Below are positions 8,301-17,791 of a stretch of DNA of 64,000 nt, one piece after another. The notes under the pieces were generated by a model. It saw only the letters and a program-made list of their open reading frames with translations, was not told the DNA's origin and did no database searches. Every line of letters starts with the position of its first letter. The stretch's first letter is position 1. The stretch is from an uncultured Catenibacillus sp. (lineage in GTDB: Bacteria; Bacillota; Clostridia; Lachnospirales; Lachnospiraceae). The position numbers and the translations under genes were made by a program. The stretch covers positions 1-64,000 of the forward strand of contig CAKRHR010000011.1 in NCBI GenBank assembly GCA_934339005.1, given 5' to 3'.

Positions 8301-9451
8301 CTTACGCCGTCCTCTTCAGCCTTTTCTATAGCAGTTCTCAGCCATGTTTCAGAAAACTCGCGACTAACTCGTATACGCTCGTCTACTTTTGACCAATCAA
8401 TGTCCTCTTTTATCTTGCAAAGACCGCCATCAATATTGAAATCTCTCATCTCCAAATTTTCAAGTCCTGCTAATTTCAACAAAGTCGTGATCCGAGATGC
8501 CATATTTTTTCTAGAGCCAGAATTAACCACAAATTGAGTATGAAATAATAGCGAAAAAACAGTTGCATGAAAGGAATCTGTATAAACAAACTGTGCATTT
8601 TTTATAGCTGAAAGCCATGTTTCAACCTTTGGCGAAATCAACACTTCTTGATTATACTTGCGACAATCTGTTCGATTCGCAGTAATTATAATCATTTTAT
8701 AACCAAGATAACGTGCAAAAGCCTTGGCTGTTCTATATATGTCTGCGTCGAATCTCACTTGATATAGTAACATATAAGGTTCATCCATGAGTCTCCTTTC
8801 ATCTGTTTTCAAGCTCCAAAACTCTCTTGTAAAAAGCATTGTCGGATCTAATACCACTGTCGAGTTCAATCCTAATTCTTTCAGTATTTTTTTCCCACTT
8901 TCTTCACGTACAGATAACGAAGAAAACAATTGGAGCATTTTTCTTACTTTCTGCTTATGCTTCTCCGGTATATCTTCTCTGCCAAAACTTGATGCGTATG
9001 AAATTTTATTACCTCGTACAAAAGGAAGATAAAATGGAAGCTCCAATTCCTTTTTCGGTGCATATTCACTATTCCACACCTGATCACTTCCGACAATATA
9101 AAGGTCTGCCTGAGGAGGTTCTTTTTGTAATTCTTCAAAAGAAAAATACTTGCGACTAAAGTTGCATTCTTTTTCAATAAAATCAGAGAATCGCAAATAA
9201 TCCGTTTTGATTTTCTTAAAAAACAACTGTCGCCATATTGCCCTAGTTATTGTATTTTTCCCCCAGATTTTGCTTCTCTGTGTTGCGTAATCGACATAAA
9301 TTTTCGGTTGATAAATATTGCTTCTCTCCATAATATAATCTATAAAGAAAACATCATGGCCAAGCTCTTGTAAATAAGAATACAATGCGTATGCCTGCAG
9401 TATTCCACCATAATTTTTTGCTCTACTAAATGTAATCAAACCAATTTTCAT
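8297..9451 (-). CDS. Polysaccharide pyruvyl transferase family protein
   Basis: The protein has 384 residues. The start M-K-I-G-L-I-T-F followed by Asn-Tyr-Gly-Gly-x-Leu-Gln is the mark of the PS_pyruv_trans family. Further on come the conserved V-G-S-D-Q-V-W-N and T-D-S-F-H-A-T motifs. Members transfer pyruvate from phosphoenolpyruvate to a sugar as a ketal, giving the polymer negative charge. It is followed, with ATGA overlap, by an acetyltransferase. The FrhB-like gene at 5055-6101 is nearby, mirroring the pair at 11732 and 13609. Acceptor sugar unknown. Confidence 0.92.
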   Translation of the reverse strand: MKIGLITFSRAKNYGGILQAYALYSYLQELGHDVFFIDYIMERSNIYQPKIYVDYATQRSKIWGKNTITRAIWRQLFFKKIKTDYLRFSDFIEKECNFSRKYFSFEELQKEPPQADLYIVGSDQVWNSEYAPKKELELPFYLPFVRGNKISYASSFGREDIPEKHKQKVRKMLQLFSSLSVREESGKKILKELGLNSTVVLDPTMLFTREFWSLKTDERRLMDEPYMLLYQVRFDADIYRTAKAFARYLGYKMIIITANRTDCRKYNQEVLISPKVETWLSAIKNAQFVYTDSFHATVFSLLFHTQFVVNSGSRKNMASRITTLLKLAGLENLEMRDFNIDGGLCKIKEDIDWSKVDERIRVSREFSETWLRTAIEKAEEDGVR

Positions 9452-9472
9452 TTAACACTTTTCCCTTGTTTA

Positions 9473-10408
9473 TTATTTTTTGTCCACTGTTTTAAGCATA
9501 AAAAGAAACAATGGCTGTCCATATATATATAAGCTGTATCTAATTAAATCATTAAACTTAAAATATCTTCTTAGATCAACCATTTTTAATCCTTTTAGAT
9601 ATTCTCTCATTTCTAAAATTTCTTTTCGATATTCTTTAGGTGCCTTTCGCAGATAATAAATTTTTGTAATACGCAGATATGTTCTTGCCTTTCTACCTTC
9701 GATTGAATAGCCTAATGCAGGAAATCTTCTTAACGCATCTTCATGCATCCAATTTGCGATTTCAACCGCATCTAAGTATTTATCCGTAAACACGGTCACA
9801 CGACTACTAGAACCCTCTCTTTGAATATAATGATACTTATTCGTTACGATAGTTCCTACTCTTCGTGAAGCAATCAACATATTGTATGTGCCAACCAAAT
9901 CCTCATGTATTCTCTTTCCCTCTGGAAAAAGCTGATTAGATATAATCTCTTTCTTAACAATCTTTTTACATACAGACATCCCGATTTCTGACTCAAAAAA
10001 AGCTCGCATCCAGTCAGTTTGTTCAGAAAATATGCAAATGCTTCCTTCTGTACCTGCTTGTTCCATGGCAAGAACATCAAGATCATTATGAACAGCATTC
10101 ATATAGAGATATTCAAACATATCTTTTTCAAAGTCATCGTCAACATCAACGAAACCAATGTATTCTCCTGTTGCCAATTCAATTCCTCTGTTTCTGGCCA
10201 CAGAAACCCCTTTATTATTCTGATGAATCACTTTGCAATTGTTATAATTTTTACCCATTTTGTCACAAATTTCAGCAGAACCATCTGAAGATCCATCATC
10301 AACTAAAATAAATTCTAAATCCTTTAGGGTCTGCTCTGCTAATCGAGTACAACAACGCTCGATAAATAATTTTCCATTATAAATTGGAACAATAACCGAA
10401 ATTTTCAT
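9473..10408 (-). CDS. Family 2 glycosyltransferase
   Basis: The protein has 311 residues of GT-A fold. It starts M-K-I-S-V-I-V-P-I-Y-N-G, followed by the nucleotide-binding F-I-L-V-D-D-G-S-S-D-G-S and the DxD-like F-V-D-V-D-D. It would add one sugar from a nucleotide sugar to the lipid-linked EPS unit at the inner membrane face. The ATG at 10408 is chosen over an upstream GTG because GGGAGG lies correctly before it. It directly follows wzy. Confidence 0.93.
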   Translation of the reverse strand: MKISVIVPIYNGKLFIERCCTRLAEQTLKDLEFILVDDGSSDGSAEICDKMGKNYNNCKVIHQNNKGVSVARNRGIELATGEYIGFVDVDDDFEKDMFEYLYMNAVHNDLDVLAMEQAGTEGSICIFSEQTDWMRAFFESEIGMSVCKKIVKKEIISNQLFPEGKRIHEDLVGTYNMLIASRRVGTIVTNKYHYIQREGSSSRVTVFTDKYLDAVEIANWMHEDALRRFPALGYSIEGRKARTYLRITKIYYLRKAPKEYRKEILEMREYLKGLKMVDLRRYFKFNDLIRYSLYIYGQPLFLFMLKTVDKK

Positions 10409-10423
10409 TTTCGTGCCTCCCAC

Positions 10424-11695
10424 CTATGATTGTTCATGTGCAACAACAAACGGAACTGCCAAAGAAAAATACATATTAAATGCTGCAAAATCCAAAATAA
10501 GCGATTGATTATATGCAGAAAAGAATATGATCAATGCACAAACTACTTCTGCGAAAATGAAATACACTTTCATTTCTTCTTGCATCACTTTTATCTTTCT
10601 TCTTGTGTAAAAAAGCACTGATATTATGAACGCATAGTACAGAACAAGTCCCAAAATACCGATATTAACAACTTCCAATGAAGTGAAAAAATACTGATAT
10701 CCCAAATAATTATATTTAGAGAAGAAACCACTGGAGAAGAATTCAAAACTTACATTATCACCATATCCCAATCCCAATCCAAATAGTTTTTGTGCTAGCT
10801 CGTGTAGAAAATTTTCCAGCATAAATGGAAGCGCTGTTGTTCGATTTAGTAAGTGCTGTCCGTATGTTGAACCATCCGTGCCAGCATATGCCATCATTGC
10901 TTCTATGGAGAAAATATCATTCATATTCCCATAGTATCTCATATACAAAGCAAGCCCTACAAATACTGCTGATACGCCACCTAATATCACCAGTAATTTC
11001 TTTAGTGAAAAGCGACTAAATAAGTTAGCTAACACCAAAATAATAATAAACTCAAAATAAAAAGCTTTCTGCTCGCTCAATGCTGCCATAAACATACATA
11101 ACATAATTGGCAACACCATTTGAATAAGAGAGCATCGTTTATAAAGAAATTGAATCATTACATATGTGCAATATATGCACATTAAAACATTCAGCCCTGC
11201 AGCACCGCCTCGTACAACACGCCCTGCCGTATATAGCCCCGAGATATTATCCCAACCAAAACCAAGTACAAACTCCAAAATGCAAAAAGCTGCGTTGATG
11301 AAAACAAGAACGCCAAAAAAGTTCAATATTTTTTCAACATCTTTTGTTCTCAAATATTTCACACAAGCCAAGAAAAAAATAAAGTATCTGAAAAAGGTTC
11401 TTAATCCCCAAATATAAATCAATGGGTTATATAAATTTAGAAGATATCCAATTACTGTTTCAGCAAAAAGAAATCCACATATAAATCTGGTTGATTTCGC
11501 ATCAAATAATATACTCTTTCTGTTTTTCAAAAGTGAAAATGCTAAAATTGCACAAGCAATGTCACTAAGATATACAATAGCATTCGGAAAATGCAAAAAT
11601 CCAATCAAGGATCTATATATATTATTATATACAATCAAAAACCAAATCCAAAATATCGGCTTTCTATAAAATTTCCTCGGTATTAATATTTTCAA
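10424..11695 (-). CDS. wzy: O-antigen/EPS polymerase (Wzy-like)
   Basis: A strongly hydrophobic protein of 423 residues with about 10-12 membrane spans and no conserved catalytic sequence, as usual for Wzy. It is the only such protein in the locus. A large external loop lies around the F-S-I-E-A-M-M-A-Y-A-G region. The TTG at 11695 is the best start, with AAAGGAGG in front; no suitable ATG exists. It would join repeat units outside the membrane after flipping by Wzx. Confidence 0.85.
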   Translation of the reverse strand: MKILIPRKFYRKPIFWIWFLIVYNNIYRSLIGFLHFPNAIVYLSDIACAILAFSLLKNRKSILFDAKSTRFICGFLFAETVIGYLLNLYNPLIYIWGLRTFFRYFIFFLACVKYLRTKDVEKILNFFGVLVFINAAFCILEFVLGFGWDNISGLYTAGRVVRGGAAGLNVLMCIYCTYVMIQFLYKRCSLIQMVLPIMLCMFMAALSEQKAFYFEFIIILVLANLFSRFSLKKLLVILGGVSAVFVGLALYMRYYGNMNDIFSIEAMMAYAGTDGSTYGQHLLNRTTALPFMLENFLHELAQKLFGLGLGYGDNVSFEFFSSGFFSKYNYLGYQYFFTSLEVVNIGILGLVLYYAFIISVLFYTRRKIKVMQEEMKVYFIFAEVVCALIIFFSAYNQSLILDFAAFNMYFSLAVPFVVAHEQS

Positions 11696-11731
11696 AAATA
11701 TACTTCCTCCTTTTTCCAACTTTCTATTACG

Positions 11732-12958
11732 TTATTTATTGGAATTCAATTCTCTAACATGTTTTTCATAATTTCTACTCTTAATTTTACGTAAATATTG
11801 AAAAATATGAGATTTAAACGGAAGCATATTGATGATTGGCCTTAATATACCTGCTAATTCACCTTTTATATTTTGGGGTTGCCATTTACTTATCAAGGCT
11901 AAATAACTCATTTTTGATGCATCTGTGAAGAAATCCCCTCTCTTTTCTGGGATTTTTATCTGCTTTTTGGGACCACCAATTATATTGCTACCACTCACAT
12001 CTAAAATATAATATACTGCACCAGTTTCCAGTGCTCTAAATAACTCTTTTCCATGTCCCGTATGAATCCATACTTTAGTAGTTCCCTTATCATCGTCCAT
12101 TTTCTTATTTATACTGCCAATTTCATTAAAATCTCCAATTGTAAAATCACTTACTCGCGGAACCGCACGGAACTGGCACTCATAGCAAGACGGACGGACG
12201 TTGTAATGTCTGAAAAATAGATTTGCATGCACCCTTGTGTCATACTTTTGATCCATACTTTTCCCATCTTCAAAAAACACCCGAACATTTGGTGTAGAAT
12301 AACCATAATGCTTATCTCTAAATGAAACATATCGCACTTGACTATGATATTTATCATTCAAATAATCAATCCACTCCGCAAAGAGCTTCGGGGATGAAAC
12401 GCCTAAACACAATAAATCGATCGTGTATAGATTTTTGTCCTCACCAATAAGTGCTTTTAGCCCATGCACTTGACAAGGAGTCCCGACAAATAAGACTAAT
12501 CTCTCTTTTATATTTGATTTTATGTCAACAAAAATATTTCTCAGATCACTTTGAACATATTTTGAACCGCGCAGTTTGTTCAACCCTCTAATATTATCAC
12601 ATTTTTCATGACAAACTGTCATTTCCGCATTGTAGCCAACTGCATATACAATGCCACCATTATTAATGATGTACTCCGCAATCAGTGAGAAGGCACCTCC
12701 GGCCGTGCTTTCCATTCTTACATTTTGATTTGAATTTTGAAACGCCATATATGTGCTGCTATTCGTGGCCACTCTATCATTCAAATGTCCAAACGGACAC
12801 ACTTTGTCACAAATTCCACAATTAACACATAATTCCTTATCGACCACTGGATACAGAAATCCTTCTTCATCATATTGCATTGTTATACAATTTCTGGGGC
12901 AGCTACTTGCACACGCTGTACAGCCGCAACATTTTGTTTTGTCAGATACCTGCATCAT
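11732..12958 (-). CDS. FrhB/FdhB-like Fe-S flavoprotein, full length
   Basis: The protein has 408 residues. It begins with a 2[4Fe-4S] ferredoxin domain (C-C-G-C-T-A-C-A-S-S-C-P and C-V-N-C-G-I-C-D-K-V-C-P). The FrhB domains follow, with T-A-G-G-A-F-S, L-R-G-S-K-Y-V-Q, G-T-P-C-Q-V-H-G-L and R-P-S-C-Y-E-C. The family is named after the F420-reducing subunit of archaeal hydrogenases, but a Lachnospiraceae-type host is not expected to make F420. In EPS loci it commonly accompanies polysaccharide pyruvyl transferases, here the one at 13609-14760. A redox or reductive sugar-modifying role is possible but unproven. Confidence 0.9.
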   Translation of the reverse strand: MMQVSDKTKCCGCTACASSCPRNCITMQYDEEGFLYPVVDKELCVNCGICDKVCPFGHLNDRVATNSSTYMAFQNSNQNVRMESTAGGAFSLIAEYIINNGGIVYAVGYNAEMTVCHEKCDNIRGLNKLRGSKYVQSDLRNIFVDIKSNIKERLVLFVGTPCQVHGLKALIGEDKNLYTIDLLCLGVSSPKLFAEWIDYLNDKYHSQVRYVSFRDKHYGYSTPNVRVFFEDGKSMDQKYDTRVHANLFFRHYNVRPSCYECQFRAVPRVSDFTIGDFNEIGSINKKMDDDKGTTKVWIHTGHGKELFRALETGAVYYILDVSGSNIIGGPKKQIKIPEKRGDFFTDASKMSYLALISKWQPQNIKGELAGILRPIINMLPFKSHIFQYLRKIKSRNYEKHVRELNSNK

Positions 12959-12985
12959 TCTTCTTATCCTCTTTCAACCAATATA

Positions 12986-13584
12986 CTAAAGATTATATTT
13001 TTCTCTACTAAAATCAATCCATGCTTTTTCTGTACGTTCCGCTAGTGACAGCGAAGAATACTCTCTACTATACGTTTCTCTGTTCTTTTTTAATTCATCA
13101 AAAGAACCAATCACCCTTGCTGGCACCCCCCCACAATAACTCCAGCTGGGACATCTTTATTTACTATGCTTCCTGCTGCAACAATAGCATTCGGTCCAAT
13201 AGATACATTCGGCAATATTCTGCTCCCTGCACCTATAAATACATTATCATGAACTTCAATACAACCAATATACTCTGTAAACTCTCGCTTTCCTGCCATT
13301 CCATCAAATACCCAATGGATAATATCATGCATTGTAAATTCTACATCTGCTGCAATTGCAACGTTATCATGAATTTTTAATCTTTTCCCATCTGTCGGAT
13401 ATTTTCTTGGCTGCCAATGTACATGTTCGCCCAAATATGCCAGCTTATCTTTCTTTTTTAACCATGCTACTCTCTGTTGCGCTGTTGGAATCATATAAAA
13501 GAAAACTCTTTCCAAAAACTCGAATTTTGCTTTTTTTATATATGATTTGTTGACGGTCAATGAATTGTCTGAATATTTTCCCAT
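12986..13584 (-). pseudogene. Hexapeptide O-acetyltransferase, frameshifted in a G7 tract
   Basis: The reading frame opens at 13584 behind AGGAG and encodes a maltose-acetyltransferase-like left-handed beta-helix. It runs to D-V-P-A-G-V-I-V-G-G, then leaves frame in a run of seven G (13126-13132) and stops at 13111. With one more G (or two fewer) it continues with G-V-P-A-R-V-I-G-S-F-D-E-L and about 38 more sensible residues to a stop at 12986-12988, about 199 residues in all, the normal family length. Either this copy is in an OFF phase, or it is a pseudogene or sequencing error. The beta-helix is mostly kept in the short form. Confidence 0.88.
13126..13132 (-). repeat. G7 homopolymer tract inside the acetyltransferase gene
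   Basis: Seven C on the plus strand, exactly where the reading frame is lost. G8 or G5 would restore the full-length product. Confidence 0.85.
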
Positions 13585-13608
13585 ATTTTTCTCCTGACTT
13601 CCGCTCGT

Positions 13609-14760
13609 TTACATTTTCAACGCTGTTGCCAAATACTCCAGCGAAGCTTCCCGAAGCTTTAGCAGCTTTTCTTCAACACCTTTGTAGTCAATGTCTTTTT
13701 CAACATCCGTAACATTACCATTAAATCGCCTCTCACTCAGCCCAAGCAGTGTACAAAGGCTGTCAATTCGGCTATTGCGAGAGTTCACACCAGCTGTGAA
13801 GCGATTGAATGTCATGAACTTTTTATGGTGCAAGATGCTAAACACTGATCCATGAAACGAATCCGTTAATATATATTCCGCATGACGTATTATATTGACA
13901 AAATCCGCTGCATCCATGTCAAAAATTTGAATATCGCCAAATTGCTGATCCTTTTCAACAAAATTATCTAAGAACGGGCAAGTTACCAATTTCAGACCTG
14001 TCCTTTTCTTGAACTCATTTGCTGCAATCCGATGTTCCTCATTTGTCCCAAGGAAATAGCAGAACACATACGGTTCTTCCACAATTTTTCGTTCAGGAAG
14101 CAATTCTGCCCACCCTTTGGCATCAAATAATAACGTTGGGTCACATACTACACTTGCTTTTTTACCTGTTAGTTCCTGAATTATTTTTTGACCTGCAAGT
14201 TCTCGCGTGCTCAAATACTGAAAACGGTTAAGATATTTTGCTGTTGCCTTTTTTTGTCTCTCAGGAATTTGGCTAACACCAAAACTGGTCGCATAAGCTA
14301 TTTTACGTTTGTTGTCTGGGGCAAATTCAAGTGTGTAGAAATGACTCCCAAGGTTGTTAGGAAGCCATAGCTGATCGCTTCCACAAAGAAACATATCGTA
14401 ATTCTTTGCGGATTCTTTTACAAGATTTTCCCACCCAGCATACGGTTTAGAAAGATTCGTAAAATACTTTTTTACAAACCCATTGAATCTGTTATTCCGA
14501 ACCGAGACATTCTTCGCAATCTCTGGGTATTTTTCAATTTTCTTATTCTTGTCTTTCGAATGTATTTTCGCATTTATAAAAGACATATTGAATAGTCTAG
14601 GAATAGTCTGTAACGCAAACATTGGCGTCAATTTCTTTTTATACCGAATAATTTCTGTTTTATACCCCAAGTCCTCGATTTTCTTCATTGTTGCCAAAAC
14701 TTGAAGCTGACTTCCAAAATTTTTAGTATCATAACATACTGCTAATCCCACTTTTTTCAT
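13609..14760 (-). CDS. Polysaccharide pyruvyl transferase family protein
   Basis: The protein has 383 residues, with the family start (M-K-K-V-G-L-A-V-C-Y-D-T-K-N-F-G-S-Q-L-Q), C-G-S-D-Q-L-W in the middle, and T-D-S-F-H-G-S-V-F towards the end. Probable role: ketal-linked pyruvate on a sugar of the EPS repeat. AGAGGG precedes the ATG. It is the second copy of this family in the locus, only distantly similar to the one at 8297-9451, so the two probably act on different sugars. The following genes are the frameshifted acetyltransferase and the full-length FrhB-like gene. Confidence 0.92.
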   Translation of the reverse strand: MKKVGLAVCYDTKNFGSQLQVLATMKKIEDLGYKTEIIRYKKKLTPMFALQTIPRLFNMSFINAKIHSKDKNKKIEKYPEIAKNVSVRNNRFNGFVKKYFTNLSKPYAGWENLVKESAKNYDMFLCGSDQLWLPNNLGSHFYTLEFAPDNKRKIAYATSFGVSQIPERQKKATAKYLNRFQYLSTRELAGQKIIQELTGKKASVVCDPTLLFDAKGWAELLPERKIVEEPYVFCYFLGTNEEHRIAANEFKKRTGLKLVTCPFLDNFVEKDQQFGDIQIFDMDAADFVNIIRHAEYILTDSFHGSVFSILHHKKFMTFNRFTAGVNSRNSRIDSLCTLLGLSERRFNGNVTDVEKDIDYKGVEEKLLKLREASLEYLATALKM

Positions 14761-14771
14761 TTCAATTCCCT

Positions 14772-15833
14772 CTATGCTTTCAAAACACTTTCATAATATT
14801 TTGAAAGTTGATTGTGCATCACACCCATACTAAATTGATTCTGAATCTTAGCTATATTTGCCACTGACATTTTTTTCATTCTGTCGAGATTTTGAGTACA
14901 CTCCACTAACGCTTCTGAAAGAGCTTGTACATCGCCTGGCGTAACAAGAATTCCGTTTTCCTTATCAACAACTTCAGGAATCGCACCTACGGTAGTACTT
15001 ACAATTGCTTTTCCGCAAGCCATTCCTTCCAAAATCGACATAGGAAGTCCTTCATTATAGGACGGTAGCACCACCGTTGAAACTGAACTCAACAACTCAA
15101 GTTTTTTATCAAAATCAGCCCAACCCACTACCTTAATGTTCTTTTCAAGCTTTCTGGTTTTAACTAAATCTCTTACCTTTTCTATATCACCGTCACCCGC
15201 AAGATAACATTTAATATTTGGAACGCTCTTGCGAGTAGTATCAATTGCATCTATCAAATCGTATGTTCCTTTTCTTTGTCCTAAACGACCAAGCGTTACA
15301 AACGCATTCTGATGCAATGCCGGTTCGCAGACTGCTGGAGCAAGACGCTCCATATCAATGCCATTTTCCAAAACACAGCAATTAGTCAATCCAAATCTTT
15401 CATCAAACTTGTCTTTCCAATCCTGTGAGAGCGCAATGACCATATCTGACTTCTTCAGTATTTCCACTACACGTTTTTGCTTTTTTTTTGTAATCTCATC
15501 ATAAAAGACAAGGTATTGCGCGCCATGAACATGAAGGATTACCTTCTTGTTCCACCTCTTAATAACATCCACATAATGTCCTTTTCGGAATGTACTTCCG
15601 CGAGATGCTACATGTACATGGTAAAGATCATAGTTTCTTTTTGTCAGGCAAAACTTGACAAATGCATATATTGAGAAAAAGAATCTTACTACTTTATTTC
15701 CGTCAATAAACGATTCATAAATATCTATATCAAACTGCTCGTTTAACTTCTTATCTTTTTCTATCTCTTCGATAACTGTTGCCATTCCGCCTTTCGACCT
15801 CGTTGGACTCGGTCCAACCACAAGCACTTTCAT
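14772..15833 (-). CDS. Family 4 glycosyltransferase
   Basis: The protein has 353 residues of GT-B fold. The N-terminus has the G-G-M-A-T-V acceptor-side loop. The C-terminal half shows F-V-T-L-G-R-L-G-Q-R-K-G and the donor-binding E-x7-E type motif (P-S-Y-N-E-G-L-P-M-S-I-L-E-G-M-A-C-G). It adds a sugar to the growing lipid-linked unit in the cytoplasm. An A9 run on the coding strand (plus-strand T9 at 15481-15489) falls in a Lys-rich stretch and could slip. Confidence 0.94.
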   Translation of the reverse strand: MKVLVVGPSPTRSKGGMATVIEEIEKDKKLNEQFDIDIYESFIDGNKVVRFFFSIYAFVKFCLTKRNYDLYHVHVASRGSTFRKGHYVDVIKRWNKKVILHVHGAQYLVFYDEITKKKQKRVVEILKKSDMVIALSQDWKDKFDERFGLTNCCVLENGIDMERLAPAVCEPALHQNAFVTLGRLGQRKGTYDLIDAIDTTRKSVPNIKCYLAGDGDIEKVRDLVKTRKLEKNIKVVGWADFDKKLELLSSVSTVVLPSYNEGLPMSILEGMACGKAIVSTTVGAIPEVVDKENGILVTPGDVQALSEALVECTQNLDRMKKMSVANIAKIQNQFSMGVMHNQLSKYYESVLKA

Positions 15834-15921
15834 TGCGTTTTATTCCGCCTTTCCATAGTTAACTGTGTAATATATTGTATTTTATAAGCACTTGCCTATC
15901 TTATTTGCCAGTTTAATTAAG

Positions 15922-16797
15922 TTATTTCGTAGGCAACTTCAAGTAATTCCCAAGCTCATAATCAAACTCACAAGGATAAAAACGGTCAAATCCGGCACAG
16001 CTTGTAAATGTAATTTCGCCAAAGTAAATTCTATTTTTCACAATATAAAAATCGACTCGTGCTAAATTAAAGTTCTGTGAAAGTTTTCTAGCATAAGAAT
16101 ACAGTTCTTCCAAACATTCTGGTTTTGGAAGAACCTGGTTCGTATTTGGATGTTTCCATCTTACACCTTGCTTTATATTCCAATTCAAATCATACAAATC
16201 CGTTTTATGTCCAGTAAATCTATCAGAATCCACCCTAATTACTACCGGTTCTCCATTACAGCAAACAACCTTATAATCTCGAAGTTGTTTTCCATCATCA
16301 CTCTCTAAAAATTCTTCGACAATTACTCTTGGTTTTTCTGCTCCATAGAACCATTCGCCATAACAAGGTAAGAATTTGGCTTTAAGCCATTTCAAACACT
16401 TCTCAATAGCTTCTTCTCTGTTGAGTTTATTCTTATCTGTACAGATTATATTAAACGTTGAACCATGAGTTACTTTAATTACAAATTTATCTGGCAAATC
16501 ATCAAAAGGAATTTCCCGAGGATTTGTTCCCTCCCATAGTAGTTTAACAAGTAATTCTTCGCATCCCTGCTCTTTAATATACTCTCTTACTAAATACTTG
16601 TCACAGCATTTTGGCATTAAAGGGTTGTGATCGTACAATTTAATCCATTGGATTTTCTCGTTAAAGGATTTCGGATTTTTCAGGTTCAATCTATATCCTT
16701 GTTTCAAGAAAAACATTAGCTTCAGTTCTAATTTCGGTGATATATTATAAAGCAAATTAAACGGTGCTAGAATAATATTTTTTGTTATGTTATTCAT
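15922..16797 (-). CDS. TupA-like ATP-grasp protein
   Basis: The protein has 291 residues from the ATG at 16797, with GAGG six bases before it. The pattern (S-F-N-E-K-I-Q-W-I-K, then K-C-C-D-K-Y-L-V-R-E-Y, F-V-I-K-V-T-H-G-S, V-E-E-F-L and D-Y-K-V-V-C-C-N-G) is that of the TupA-type ATP-grasp family found in polysaccharide loci. In teichuronopeptide synthesis the family is linked to joining amino acids to uronic acids. With ugd in the same operon, amide decoration of a glucuronic acid is a reasonable guess. Function not proven. Confidence 0.85.
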   Translation of the reverse strand: MNNITKNIILAPFNLLYNISPKLELKLMFFLKQGYRLNLKNPKSFNEKIQWIKLYDHNPLMPKCCDKYLVREYIKEQGCEELLVKLLWEGTNPREIPFDDLPDKFVIKVTHGSTFNIICTDKNKLNREEAIEKCLKWLKAKFLPCYGEWFYGAEKPRVIVEEFLESDDGKQLRDYKVVCCNGEPVVIRVDSDRFTGHKTDLYDLNWNIKQGVRWKHPNTNQVLPKPECLEELYSYARKLSQNFNLARVDFYIVKNRIYFGEITFTSCAGFDRFYPCEFDYELGNYLKLPTK

Positions 16798-16805
16798 ATT
16801 TACCC

Positions 16806-17297
16806 TCACTTGTTCTCTATGAATTTATCGATACTACTTATAATTCTTTGTGTGTTACTCACATATTCTTTATATGTAGTCTTTTGCACAGTTTCTAGTG
16901 CATCGCCGATTTTTTCAGCATCATCGCACTCACATATCAACTGAAGCTCTTTAAACTGACCCACCAACTGAAGCTGATGGTCATCTACGTGCTCTCCATA
17001 TTTCGCACGACGAGGAACAGCTATAACCTTCTTTCCCTTTTTTACAGCTCCAATAATAGCACCAGTACCTCCATGAGTTATTACAATTTCTGCCTTGCTC
17101 ATTTCTGCACTGAACTCATCTCTATCCAAAAACTTCTTATAATTGAAGTTCTTCGGAAGGTAATCGCTGTAGCCTATTTGTGCAAACACATCCTCTGCAT
17201 CAACTGTTCCCTTTTCACACAGTTCGTCAACAGCCTTCAGCAATCTATTAAATTGAAATTTCTGTGATCCAAGTGTTATAAAAATCTTGTTTTCCAT
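16806..17297 (-). CDS. pssE: Glycosyltransferase catalytic subunit (PssE/Alg13-like)
   Basis: The protein has 163 residues, starting I-F-I-T-L-G-S-Q-K-F-Q-F and containing I-T-H-G-G-T-G-A-I-I-G and a K-Y-G-E-H-V-D-D-H-Q segment. This is the UDP-sugar-binding half of a GT28-type enzyme, as in Alg13, Cps14G and PssE. It works with the membrane-anchoring partner encoded just before it (17298-17771). The stop of the partner and this ATG nearly touch (TGAATG). The pair most likely adds a galactose- or glucuronate-type sugar to the first sugar of the lipid-linked unit. Confidence 0.9.
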   Translation of the reverse strand: MENKIFITLGSQKFQFNRLLKAVDELCEKGTVDAEDVFAQIGYSDYLPKNFNYKKFLDRDEFSAEMSKAEIVITHGGTGAIIGAVKKGKKVIAVPRRAKYGEHVDDHQLQLVGQFKELQLICECDDAEKIGDALETVQKTTYKEYVSNTQRIISSIDKFIENK

Positions 17298-17771
17298 TCA
17301 ATAGATTCCTCCTAAATATATAGCTTTAGGATAAACTTTTAGCATTGGCTTCCACTGAACATAAAACTGATCTGCAAACTTATAGAGCAATTTCCCGGTT
17401 TCTGTTGGAGATGTAACCTTTGCAAAAGACTCTATGTAAATCAACTTTTTACCCAAAAGTTTCGAAATCAGACATATCGGTATCATTGCAAGAACTCCTG
17501 TGCAAATTACCACATCAGGTTTTTCTTTTCTGTAAATAGTAATAGATTTCCAAGTATTTTGAATCATCCGCCATATAAAATCCTTTTCTCGACGGTTAAC
17601 CTGTTTCATGTAATATGTCTTTTCGCCTTTTGACTCTGCGCTGTAATCTGTTTTTTCAGTAATTACAAAACTATCATATTTTTCCATCAATGGTTTTAGC
17701 ATCATGAGTTGCTCATAATGCCCACCAGATGAAGCCGCAAAGCATATTTTGATATTTTTCTTTTCAACCAT
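17298..17771 (-). CDS. pssD: Glycosyltransferase membrane subunit (PssD/Alg14-like)
   Basis: The protein has 157 residues beginning with I-C-F-A-A-S-S-G-G-H-Y-E-Q-L-M, the Alg14/Cps14F/PssD signature. A hydrophobic segment around V-V-I-C-T-G-V-L-A-M-I-P places it at the membrane, where it recruits the catalytic subunit encoded next (16806-17297). The ribosome binding site is weak. Confidence 0.9.
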   Translation of the reverse strand: MVEKKNIKICFAASSGGHYEQLMMLKPLMEKYDSFVITEKTDYSAESKGEKTYYMKQVNRREKDFIWRMIQNTWKSITIYRKEKPDVVICTGVLAMIPICLISKLLGKKLIYIESFAKVTSPTETGKLLYKFADQFYVQWKPMLKVYPKAIYLGGIY

Positions 17772-17791
17772 TTTCTACCAACCCATATTTC

